Made by a program: the position numbers and the translations under genes. Source: an uncultured Flavobacteriales bacterium (GTDB lineage Bacteria; Bacteroidota; Bacteroidia; Flavobacteriales_D; Crocinitomicaceae). Taken from it: a stretch of 64,000 bases of DNA. The stretch spans positions 1-64,000 of the forward strand of contig CAIZQH010000015.1 in the NCBI GenBank assembly GCA_903935095.1, read 5' to 3'. The notes under the pieces are model-generated. The model made no database searches and had not been told where the DNA came from. It was given only the letters and a program-made list of their open reading frames with translations. Below are positions 34,836 through 42,484 of the stretch, in pieces; the stretch's first letter is position 1, and each line of letters starts with the position of its first letter.

Positions 34836-37069
34836 ATCTCCTCACCTTCTGCTGAATCCCAACGCGTTACACGCTGAACACCTTCTACTTCTTCGAATTT
34901 ACGCGTCAATTGTTCTAGTTGTGCCGTATCAAATACCAAAACTTTGATTCTCCCTTCGAAGACACCATCATTGGTTTCAAAGGAAATACTTTTCATGTTG
35001 ACATGATTCTGTTTAGAGATGATTTCCGTTAGGCGGTTCACCATTCCTAACTGATCAATTCCAACAATTCGAATTGCTGCAATTCGCTCCACTAACTGAT
35101 CACCTTCCCATTTGGCTTTGAGGCATCGATAGGCTAATTTAGACATCAAATGCACGGCATTCGGACAATTGTACCGATGGATTTTAATCCCACTACTAAT
35201 CGTAATGAAGCCAAAAATTTTATCACCAGGAATTGGATTACAACATCGTGCCAATTGATAATCAAATCCTTTAAAGTCCTCACCGATAATGATGGTGTCC
35301 TTATCAGTATTGATTCCTTCAAAAGTTCCTTCTTCAGGTCCACTATTTATTTTCTTCGATTGAATCTTTCTTTGCGATTGAAGCATTCCTCCAACTACTT
35401 CCAATTCACGAAGCTTTGATAAGTCAACTTTTCCTTTGGCAATTCGGAAATAGAATTCAGTTATGGTAGAAATATGAAAATGGTTAGTCAAATACTGAAT
35501 GTTCTCAGCATTCATACGCACATTGAACTGCTTGAATTTTCGTTCTAGAATCTCCTTGCCATCAGAAGCTATCTGTTTGCGTTCTTCATTTAGGGAAGAT
35601 TTTATTTTTTGCTTCGCTCTGGCTGAAACAACAAACTTTATCCATTCATCATTAGGCTTTTGCTTCTTTGATGTTAGAATCTCTAATTGATCTCCGTTCA
35701 ACAACTGATAACTTAAAGGCATCAAGCGATTATTCACCTTTGCCCCAATACAATGATTCCCTATTTCTGTATGGATATCGTAGGCGAAATCTAAGATGGT
35801 TGAACCTCTTGGCAGTACACGTAATTCTCCCTTTGGCGTAAACACATAGATTTCATCATTGAATAAATTCAATTTAAAATCATTCACAAAATCCAAGGCG
35901 TTCATATCTGGACTATCTAGTAAATCACGAATTTCAGCAATCCATCGATCGAATTTATTTTCGTCCGTTTTAGATTCTTTGTATTTGTAATGTGCTGCTA
36001 ATCCATGTTCAGCAATCTCGTCCATTCTCTTGGAACGAATCTGAACCTCAACCCAACGTCCTTGTGGGGACATCACCGTAGTATGTAGCGACTCGTAACC
36101 ATTCGCGCGTGGTGTCGAAATCCAGTCGCGTAAACGATCAGGGCTAGGTTGATAAAAATCTGTAACAATGCTGTAGATTCGCCAACAATCTGCTTTTTCC
36201 AAGTCATAGGTTGTATCGACAATAATACGCAAAGCAAACAGGTCAAAAACCTCTTCAAACGGAACACTCTTGGATTGCATTTTACGCCAAATAGAAAAAA
36301 TCGACTTTGGACGTGCTTTGATTTCAAAATGATATCCTTGATTTTCTAATTCCTCTTTTATAGGCGCAACAAATCGACGAATAAAGCGATTTCGAACATC
36401 CTGTGTACTTTTTAATTTGGAATCAATATCCTTGAAAATATCGGGTTCACAGTACTTCATAGACAAATCCTCTAACTCGGTCTTGATCGGATACAATCCC
36501 AAACGGTGAGCTAAAGGCGCATAAAGAAAACGTGTTTCCGATGCGATTTTTAATTGCTTTTCCACTTTCATACTGGAAAGCGTACGCATGTTATGCAAGC
36601 GATCCGCTAATTTGATTAAAACCACTCGGAAATCATCGGATATCGTAAGGATCATTTTCCGGAAATTCTCTGCCTGAATAGAGGTGTTTTCGTCGAATAC
36701 TTCAGGGATTTTAGTAAGTCCATCAATAATTGTTCGAACCTTAGAACCAAAAATATCTTCAATATCTTGCAAGGTAATATACGTATCCTCAACTGTGTCA
36801 TGCAGTAAGGCACAAGCCACTGCGATTGGCTCCAATCCCATTTCTTCTGCACAGATGCGCGCAACAGCCAATGGATGATAAATATAAGGTTCACCAGATT
36901 TTCGACGCATGTCTTTGTGCGCCTCCAATGCAATGTCAAACGCTTTACGTACCATTTTCGTCTCCTCACGGCTCCGGTCTTTCATGGCTCTTAATAAACC
37001 TTTGAACGCATTTAATATTTCAATGCGTTCTAATTCAAGATCGATATGCTCGGAGTCGTATGGTTGCAT
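34829..37069 (-). CDS. Bifunctional (p)ppGpp synthetase/hydrolase, RelA/SpoT family
   Basis: A 746-residue Rel protein. The HD hydrolase domain (residues about 45-200) has HPLAVARI and the metal motif HDTVED. The synthetase domain (about 245-400) contains DLFALRIIVDTTYDLEKADCWRIYSIV, RPKSIFSIWRKM and NGYESLHTTV. A TGS domain (IYVFTPKGELRVLPRGSTILDFAY) follows, then a C-terminal conserved-cysteine and ACT region. Both catalytic sites look intact, so it should make and break the stringent-response alarmone. It directly abuts fahA upstream (no gap) and belongs to the ychF-fahA-rel transcript. Its end overlaps ostA. Confidence 0.94.
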   Translation of the reverse strand: MQPYDSEHIDLELERIEILNAFKGLLRAMKDRSREETKMVRKAFDIALEAHKDMRRKSGEPYIYHPLAVARICAEEMGLEPIAVACALLHDTVEDTYITLQDIEDIFGSKVRTIIDGLTKIPEVFDENTSIQAENFRKMILTISDDFRVVLIKLADRLHNMRTLSSMKVEKQLKIASETRFLYAPLAHRLGLYPIKTELEDLSMKYCEPDIFKDIDSKLKSTQDVRNRFIRRFVAPIKEELENQGYHFEIKARPKSIFSIWRKMQSKSVPFEEVFDLFALRIIVDTTYDLEKADCWRIYSIVTDFYQPSPDRLRDWISTPRANGYESLHTTVMSPQGRWVEVQIRSKRMDEIAEHGLAAHYKYKESKTDENKFDRWIAEIRDLLDSPDMNALDFVNDFKLNLFNDEIYVFTPKGELRVLPRGSTILDFAYDIHTEIGNHCIGAKVNNRLMPLSYQLLNGDQLEILTSKKQKPNDEWIKFVVSARAKQKIKSSLNEERKQIASDGKEILERKFKQFNVRMNAENIQYLTNHFHISTITEFYFRIAKGKVDLSKLRELEVVGGMLQSQRKIQSKKINSGPEEGTFEGINTDKDTIIIGEDFKGFDYQLARCCNPIPGDKIFGFITISSGIKIHRYNCPNAVHLMSKLAYRCLKAKWEGDQLVERIAAIRIVGIDQLGMVNRLTEIISKQNHVNMKSISFETNDGVFEGRIKVLVFDTAQLEQLTRKFEEVEGVQRVTRWDSAEGEEIQ

Positions 37070-38338
37070 TTATTTTGCAGGTAATATTTTTGCTTTAACT
37101 TCACCAAAACCAATTCGAATCTGATCGTTTTGACAGTAACCTCTCATGGTAATGGTATCACCATCTTGAATAAAACGACGTTCGGAGCCATCATTCATGG
37201 CTAGTGGTTTCGTTCCTTTCCAAGCTAATTCCAACATGGAACCGAAGGAATCAGGAGTTGAACCTGAAATAGTCCCTGAACCCATTAAATCACCGCAACG
37301 CACATTGCATCCATTCACGGTATGATGTGCTAATTGTTGAGACATGTTCCAGTACATATATTTGAAATTCGAGTTAGAAATGATTTTTTCCGTAGAATTT
37401 TCAGGGGTCATTCCTACTTCTAATTGAATATCATAAGATTTCTTTCCTTCAAACGCGAGGTAAGAAAGGACAGATGGATCTTGTTCAGGTGATTCCACCG
37501 CAAACGGTTGCAATGCATCCAAAGTCACAATCCAACAAGAAATGGACGAAGCGAAATTCTTCGCTAGAAATGGTCCAAGTGGAACATATTCCCATTTCTG
37601 AATATCACGTGCTGACCAATCATTGAACAAGCACATTCCGAAAATATAATCTTCCGCTTCGCTAGTCGAAATGGAATCACCTAACGGTTTTCCGTCGTAG
37701 GTAATGAAACCCATCTCTAATTCGAAATCAACCTGACGAGAAGCAGAAAAAATTGGCGGTTCGTTGTCATCTGGTTTGATTTGTCCTTTTGGACGGTGAA
37801 TGTCTTGTCCGGAAATAATCACAGAAGATGAACGTCCATGATAACCTACTGGAATCCATAACCAGTTTGGCAAGAGAGCATTCGCCGGATCACGAAACAT
37901 GATTCCCACGTTTGTTGCGTGTTCTTTGCTTGAGTAAAAGTCAGTGTAATCACCAATTTGAACCGGCATGCACATGTCCACTTCATTCACAGTAAACAAC
38001 GCCTTTTTAATCGATTCATTGGCAGCTGCAGCTTGGTTTTCTATTGAAAAAAGATCGGAAAGCGCTTGACGCAAACGACGCGTTGCCTCTTTTCCTTTTT
38101 TCATCATTGGATTCAAAAATTCCTGTGAGAAATCTTCCGTTGTAAATCCATCAACTGCTAGTTGACTAGATTCTGTAAGAATGGATAAATCAATCACGGT
38201 GTCGCCAATGCGTGTTCCCACACGAACTGTGGATCCACTTGTCCTAAATACTCCAAAAGGAAGGTTTTGAATCGGGAAATCAGATCCTTCTGGAACGGAA
38301 ATCCATGAACGTAAACTTGGATTATTTGCTGCTATCAT
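37070..38338 (-). CDS. fahA: Fumarylacetoacetase
   Basis: A 422-residue enzyme that hydrolyses fumarylacetoacetate to fumarate and acetoacetate, the last step of tyrosine breakdown. The N-terminal FAH domain (LPFGVFRTSG) is followed by the catalytic core: DFYSSKEHATNVG with the metal-binding aspartate, VGYHGRSSSVIISGQ, VDFELEMGFIT, FNDWSARDIQKWEYVPLGPFLAKNF and the C-terminal GSGTISG. No other tyrosine-catabolic gene is in view. It sits between ychF (12-base gap) and rel (adjacent), presumably by operon convenience. Confidence 0.93.
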   Translation of the reverse strand: MIAANNPSLRSWISVPEGSDFPIQNLPFGVFRTSGSTVRVGTRIGDTVIDLSILTESSQLAVDGFTTEDFSQEFLNPMMKKGKEATRRLRQALSDLFSIENQAAAANESIKKALFTVNEVDMCMPVQIGDYTDFYSSKEHATNVGIMFRDPANALLPNWLWIPVGYHGRSSSVIISGQDIHRPKGQIKPDDNEPPIFSASRQVDFELEMGFITYDGKPLGDSISTSEAEDYIFGMCLFNDWSARDIQKWEYVPLGPFLAKNFASSISCWIVTLDALQPFAVESPEQDPSVLSYLAFEGKKSYDIQLEVGMTPENSTEKIISNSNFKYMYWNMSQQLAHHTVNGCNVRCGDLMGSGTISGSTPDSFGSMLELAWKGTKPLAMNDGSERRFIQDGDTITMRGYCQNDQIRIGFGEVKAKILPAK

Positions 38339-38350
38339 GTTCTACTTGTA

Positions 38351-39448
38351 TTAAACGTTGAAACGGAAATGCATCACATCACCATCCTCTACGACGTATT
38401 CTTTTCCTTCTACTTTGAATTTCCCCGCTTCTTTGACAGCGCTTTCTGATCCGTAGGTAATAAAATCGTTGTATTTCATGACCTCCGCACGAATAAATCC
38501 TTTTTCGAAATCGGTGTGAATAACTCCTGCTGCTTGTGGAGCGGTCATTCCTTTGCGAATGGTCCATGCACGCACTTCTTTCACTCCAGCAGTAAAATAA
38601 GTCTGTAAGTTCAATAAATGATATGCTTGACGAATCAAACGGTTCACTCCTGGCTCTTCCAATCCAAGTTCATCGAGGAACATTTGACGCTCATCGTATG
38701 TCTCCAATTCCGTAATGTCTGCCTCGATTTTTGCACCGATGATCATCACTTCTGCATTTTCATTCGCTACTGCTGCTTTTACAGCGTCCACATGCGCATT
38801 TCCTGTCTTCACAGAAGCTTCATCCACATTACAAACATACATCACCGGTTTAGAGGTGATTAAGTTGAATTTATGAATTATTTCAAATTCTTCCTGTGTG
38901 AAATCCAAGCCACGAATAGAACGTCCTTGCTCTAATCCTTCTTTTATTTTGTGCGCTAATTCGTTTTCTTTTACCGCATCTTTATCTCCAGACTTGATTA
39001 CTCGAGCTAAACTTTGGATTTTTTTCTCTACCGAATCCAAGTCTTTTAATTGCAACTCGATATCAATGATTTCTTTGTCACGAATTGGGTTGACACTTCC
39101 GTCCACGTGGATAATGTTTCCATCTTCAAAGCAACGAAGCACATGCAAAATCGCATCTGTTTCTCGGATGTTTGCTAGGAATTGATTCCCAAGTCCCTCA
39201 CCTTTAGACGCCCCTTTCACCAATCCTGCGATATCAACAATTTCCATCGTTGTTGGCAACACACGCTCAGGATTCACCAACGCTTCTAATTTCTCTAAGC
39301 GTGGATCAGGAACAGATGTCGTTCCTAAATTTGGCTCAATGGTACAAAAAGGGAAATTCGCCGCTTGTGCCTTTGCATTTGATAAACAGTTAAATAAAGT
39401 TGATTTTCCAACATTCGGCAAGCCGACAATTCCACATTTTAAAGCCAT
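38351..39448 (-). CDS. ychF: Redox-regulated ATPase YchF (Obg-like)
   Basis: A 365-residue TRAFAC P-loop protein. G1 [12 protein letters not shown] is near residue 8, switch [10 protein letters not shown] near 31, G3 [14 protein letters not shown] near 68, a coiled-coil insertion (about 115-200), G4 NVDE in place of NKxD (which explains ATP rather than GTP preference in the family) and a C-terminal TGS domain ending [11 protein letters not shown]. It binds ribosomes and is linked to oxidative-stress responses. The frame runs on to 39502, but a promoter motif lies inside that stretch, so ATG 39448 is the start. Confidence 0.95.
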   Translation of the reverse strand: MALKCGIVGLPNVGKSTLFNCLSNAKAQAANFPFCTIEPNLGTTSVPDPRLEKLEALVNPERVLPTTMEIVDIAGLVKGASKGEGLGNQFLANIRETDAILHVLRCFEDGNIIHVDGSVNPIRDKEIIDIELQLKDLDSVEKKIQSLARVIKSGDKDAVKENELAHKIKEGLEQGRSIRGLDFTQEEFEIIHKFNLITSKPVMYVCNVDEASVKTGNAHVDAVKAAVANENAEVMIIGAKIEADITELETYDERQMFLDELGLEEPGVNRLIRQAYHLLNLQTYFTAGVKEVRAWTIRKGMTAPQAAGVIHTDFEKGFIRAEVMKYNDFITYGSESAVKEAGKFKVEGKEYVVEDGDVMHFRFNV

Positions 39449-39468
39449 TCTACGTATTTTTTTATGAG

Positions 39469-39476
39469 CAAAGATA
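39469..39476 (-). promoter_or_regulatory. -7 element TATCTTTG of ychF-fahA-rel
   Basis: A TAnnTTTG match followed by C on the minus strand, 20 bases before the ychF ATG. The three following genes (gaps of 12 and 0 bases) have no other visible promoter. Confidence 0.6.
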
Positions 39477-39573
39477 CAAAGAATCTTGCCTGACAGAGTC
39501 ATGAAAAGCGCTAGATTTCACCTCTTCAAATGATTCCCGTCGTTTTTGGTTATTTTTATGCCAAATATTGCGA

Positions 39574-40935
39574 ATGAAACACCTACTTACTACCTATATT
39601 CTTTCACTGAGCACCATTCTATTTGGACAAGATTCATTGATGATTCGTTCCATTTATGATGAGGCCTTGCTTCGTGGTGAATCCTACGAAAACCTCCGTC
39701 AATTGTGTAAAGACGTTGGACCAAGATTAAGTGGGTCCACGGAAGCTCAAATGGCAGTAGAATGGAGTCAAGCAAAGATGAACACTTACGGATTCGACCG
39801 TGTCTACCTTCAGGAAATTAAAGTACCTCATTGGGAAAGAGGAACAAAGGAAAGCGCATGGTTTCGAACCTCCGACGGACAATTAACGAAAGTTCACCTA
39901 CTTGCACTAGGTGGTTCTATTGGAACAAATGGCACGATGGAAGGAGAAGTCATTGAATTCAAAACAATTGACGAACTTAAAAAAGCAAAACCAGCAAAGA
40001 TTAAAGGCAAAATTGTCTTTTTAAATCAAGCGATGGATGCGGCACAAATCCAAACATTCAAAGCATATGGCGCCTGTTATGCGATTCGCGGAAATGGAGC
40101 TGTGGAAGCAGGAAAACTTGGCGCAAAAGCGGTGATTATTCGCTCCCTTGGACTTCCAGAGGATATACATCCACACACTGGATCCATGCATTACGAAGAT
40201 TCTGTTAAACGCATTCCAGCAGGTGCTTTGGCAACAGCGGATGCGAGCGCATTATCTGCTGCTTTAGCGAAAGGAGCCGTTCGTTTTATTTTTGAGATGG
40301 ACTGCCGTGTATTTCCAGACGCGACTTCGTATAATGTCATTGCTGAAATACGTGGCAGCGAGAAACCGGAAGAAATCATTGTTTTTGGCGGACATTTAGA
40401 CTCATGGGATGCGGGAGAAGGCGCGCACGACGACGGTGCTGGTGTCATTCATTGCTTAGAAGCATTACGCATTTTGAAAGTACTCAACTACAAACCGAAA
40501 CACACATTGAGAGTCGTGTTTTTTATGAACGAAGAGAATGGAAATATGGGCGGAAAATCTTATGCTTCCATCGTCAAATCAGCAGATGAAAAACACATTG
40601 CAGCCTTGGAATCCGATCGCGGTGGATTCGTCCCACGTGGATTTGGTGTCGATGGCTCCGATGCGCAAGTAGCCTTTCTTCAAACATTTGCTACAAACTA
40701 CAAAAACTACGATTTACACGTTTTTGAAAAAGGATACGGCGGGGTTGATATTGGTCCATTGAAAGAACAATACCCTGGAATTCCCTTGTTCGGATTCGTA
40801 CCTGACTCTCAACGTTATTTTGATTACCACCACGCACCGAGTGACGTTTTTGAAAGTGTCAACAAACGCGAGTTAGAATTAGGTGCTGCAGCGATTTGTA
40901 GTTTTATTTATTTGTTGGATTTAAAGTTGAAGTAG
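39574..40935 (+). CDS. M28 family zinc aminopeptidase/carboxypeptidase, exported
   Basis: A 453-residue peptidase with a signal peptide (residues about 1-19, ending ILFGQ), a PA-domain insertion (near 110-240) and an M28 catalytic domain. The metal ligands are visible in GGHLDSWDAGEGAHDDGAG (His and Asp), FFMNEENGNMGG (paired Glu) and the later YHHAPSDVFE histidine. It is similar in layout to carboxypeptidase Q/glutamate carboxypeptidase-like enzymes, cleaving dipeptides or N-terminal residues in the periplasm. The ATG at 39574 directly precedes the signal sequence. Confidence 0.88.
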   Translation: MKHLLTTYILSLSTILFGQDSLMIRSIYDEALLRGESYENLRQLCKDVGPRLSGSTEAQMAVEWSQAKMNTYGFDRVYLQEIKVPHWERGTKESAWFRTSDGQLTKVHLLALGGSIGTNGTMEGEVIEFKTIDELKKAKPAKIKGKIVFLNQAMDAAQIQTFKAYGACYAIRGNGAVEAGKLGAKAVIIRSLGLPEDIHPHTGSMHYEDSVKRIPAGALATADASALSAALAKGAVRFIFEMDCRVFPDATSYNVIAEIRGSEKPEEIIVFGGHLDSWDAGEGAHDDGAGVIHCLEALRILKVLNYKPKHTLRVVFFMNEENGNMGGKSYASIVKSADEKHIAALESDRGGFVPRGFGVDGSDAQVAFLQTFATNYKNYDLHVFEKGYGGVDIGPLKEQYPGIPLFGFVPDSQRYFDYHHAPSDVFESVNKRELELGAAAICSFIYLLDLKLK

Positions 40936-40960
40936 GTTTAATGTGCTTGAGGACATCGCG

Positions 40961-40992
40961 AAAATCAACGAAATAAAAACCAATAAATCACG
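40961..40992. repeat. 32-bp direct repeat, copy 1 (left of higBA)
   Basis: This 32-base sequence recurs at 41850-41881 with one mismatch (31/32). It contains the higA stop codon. The other copy is the 3' end of the small membrane-protein gene. The two copies bracket the toxin-antitoxin pair. Confidence 0.85.
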
Positions 40993-41338
40993 CCAAAAGA
41001 GATTCTGCGGGAATCCCAAACTCCTTGTGAAGCTTTTTGATCATCGCTAAACTCAAATTTCGTTGCTTGTTAAGTATTTCAGAGACTCTTGCTCGCGTAC
41101 CTAAATACTGTTCTAAATCGACACGTTTCATCCCCATTTGTTCCATTCTAAACTTGATGGCTTCAATGGGATCGGGCGCTTCGATTTTGTAATGTTGTTC
41201 TTCATAGAACTCAACGAGTTTCATTAAAAGTTCAACTTCATCAAAGTTTTTACTTCCTGGTGTAGCATCAAAGAGCTCATCTATTCTTGCCAACGCAGCG
41301 CTGTAATCTGCTTCGGTTTTTATCAATTTTATCTTCAT
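40988..41338 (-). CDS. higA: HigA-like antitoxin (XRE helix-turn-helix)
   Basis: A 116-residue protein. The N-terminal half (residues about 1-60) is helical and acidic, probably wrapping the toxin. The C-terminal half is an XRE/Cro helix-turn-helix (FRMEQMGMKRVDLEQYLGTRARVSEILNKQRNLSLAMIKKL). It neutralises HigB and should repress the operon together with it. Its ATG is 22 bases after the higB stop, the toxin-first order usual for higBA. Its stop codon lies in the direct repeat that flanks the module. Confidence 0.88.
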   Translation of the reverse strand: MKIKLIKTEADYSAALARIDELFDATPGSKNFDEVELLMKLVEFYEEQHYKIEAPDPIEAIKFRMEQMGMKRVDLEQYLGTRARVSEILNKQRNLSLAMIKKLHKEFGIPAESLLA

Positions 41339-41360
41339 CTCTGTCTTTTTTTTCGTGTGA

Positions 41361-41663
41361 TTAAATCGTTGCCGTATCTATTTTATCATATTCCTCATGG
41401 GTTCCAACAAAACGAATGAATACCCACTGCGATTCGTAGTTGATTTTTACGATCAATCGGTACTTATTTCCGCAAATGTTAAACGCAATTCGATTGTCCC
41501 CAATAATACTTGCGATTCTGTAAATTTGCTTGACTTCATTCGGACTTTTCCAATTGGACTTCTTGACCTCCTGATACCAAACTTTTAATTGCGCTTCGGA
41601 ATCTTCTCGACCTGCTTTTTCCCAATGTTCCTTCAATGTTTTTACAGAAACAATATTTTTCAT
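41361..41663 (-). CDS. higB: HigB-family RNase toxin
   Basis: A 100-residue RelE-like toxin of the HigB family (PF09907 type), recognisable from NWKSPNEVKQIYRIASIIGDNRIAFNICGNKYRLIVKINYESQWVFIRFVGTHEEYDKID spread over residues about 35-97. GNKYRLIV and FVGTHEEYD are the most diagnostic parts. Such toxins cut mRNA on the ribosome. The frame is open up to 41783 but without family similarity. ATG 41663 gives the normal length, with a TAnnTTTG motif five bases upstream and a palindrome at the -33 region for autorepression. Confidence 0.88.
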   Translation of the reverse strand: MKNIVSVKTLKEHWEKAGREDSEAQLKVWYQEVKKSNWKSPNEVKQIYRIASIIGDNRIAFNICGNKYRLIVKINYESQWVFIRFVGTHEEYDKIDTATI

Positions 41664-41668
41664 TTTAA

Positions 41669-41707
41669 CAAATTTACGGTTTTTTTTCATTTGCTCCCGT
41701 ATCGGGA
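41669..41707 (-). promoter_or_regulatory. higBA promoter with candidate operator palindrome
   Basis: On the minus strand TAAATTTG (41669-41676) lies five bases before the higB ATG. The perfect inverted repeat TCCCG-TAT-CGGGA (41695-41707) covers the -33 region, where HigA binding would block transcription. The operator role is inferred from position. Confidence 0.5.
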
Positions 41708-41849
41708 ACATTATTTTAGTGATGTGCTTATAAAAACAGCTTACACGATAAGTTAACGTGAAAAAATGAAATTTCTTGCCCAAGTGAAGTCACTCCCTTA
41801 TGAACGCATGGAAAATTGAAAACGAAAAGAAAAATATGCTTATTTATTG

Positions 41850-41881
41850 AAAATCAACGAAATAAAACCCAATAAATCACG
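41850..41881. repeat. 32-bp direct repeat, copy 2 (right of higBA)
   Basis: Matches 40961-40992 at 31 of 32 bases. This copy encodes the last residues and stop of the two-helix membrane protein and so is probably the ancestral target. The repeat-to-repeat distance is 889 bp. Confidence 0.85.
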
Positions 41882-42018
41882 ATCCAAATCGCCGCAAATA
41901 GTGCACTAACCAGCAACAGGGACTTCATGTCGATTTTCTTTTTCTTCAACAATACTTGCCAAAGAACGATGATCCAAACGATGAAGCCGATGACAATCGG
42001 TAGAAAAATGCGCAACAT
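41854..42018 (-). CDS. 54-residue two-helix membrane protein
   Basis: A short open frame: ATG at 42018 and TGA at 41854-41856. The translation begins MLRIFLPIVIGFIVWIIVLW (helix 1), continues with the basic loop QVLLKKKKIDMKS and ends with LLLVSALFAAIWIVIYWVLF (helix 2). The start codon overlaps the stop of the upstream VOC gene by one base (TGATG), strongly suggesting coupled translation. The positive loop would face the cytoplasm, giving a hairpin in the inner membrane with both ends outside. No family is recognised. Its last 27 bases lie inside the direct repeat bordering higBA. Confidence 0.65.
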   Translation of the reverse strand: MLRIFLPIVIGFIVWIIVLWQVLLKKKKIDMKSLLLVSALFAAIWIVIYWVLFR

Positions 42019-42452
42019 CAGGAGTTGTAAATATCTTCGAGCATTTGACAGTCAAACTTTGACATTTTCAAGAATGCTTCGGTGATTTTTTGTCCATTGG
42101 TCGGATGTGACATCCATTTTCCTAAATCTGATGGAATAACTTGCCAGGAAAATCCGTACGGATCTTTGCACCAGCCGCAATGTCCTTCTTCTCCCCCGTT
42201 CGCCGTTAATCCATTCCAGTAATGGTCGATTTCTTCTTGACTTTCACAGTTGATGGTGTAGGAAACAGCTTCCGTTGGTTTAAACATCGGTCCACCATTC
42301 AATCCCATGAATGTTTGTCCATTTAATTCAAAAAATACGGTTAATCCGGAATCGGACGTAATCTTTGAATTGGGAAACAAGGAACAGTACAATTCTGCTG
42401 CTTCTTTGGCCTTTCCGTCAAACCAAAAACATGGGTAAATATTACCTTTCAT
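42018..42452 (-). CDS. VOC superfamily protein (PhnB/YdhR-like)
   Basis: A 144-residue protein of the glyoxalase/bleomycin-resistance fold, in the PhnB/3-demethylubiquinone methyltransferase-like group: YPCFWFDGKAKEAAELYCSLFPNSKI at the N terminus, FMGLNGGPMFKPTEAVSYTINCESQEEIDHYWNGL, and EGHCGWCKDPYGFSWQVIP with WQVIP typical of the family. Metal-binding positions are not clearly conserved and the substrate is unknown. It follows dnaE2 by 32 bases and is coupled to the 54-residue membrane protein. Confidence 0.85.
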   Translation of the reverse strand: MKGNIYPCFWFDGKAKEAAELYCSLFPNSKITSDSGLTVFFELNGQTFMGLNGGPMFKPTEAVSYTINCESQEEIDHYWNGLTANGGEEGHCGWCKDPYGFSWQVIPSDLGKWMSHPTNGQKITEAFLKMSKFDCQMLEDIYNS

Positions 42453-42484
42453 GGTGATTTTTTTTTTACGAAGTTAAGATTTCT

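Noticed and set aside
41664-41783. Longer HigB start at the top of the open frame
   Set aside because: The extension covers the promoter motif and the operator-like palindrome and gives a protein longer than the family.
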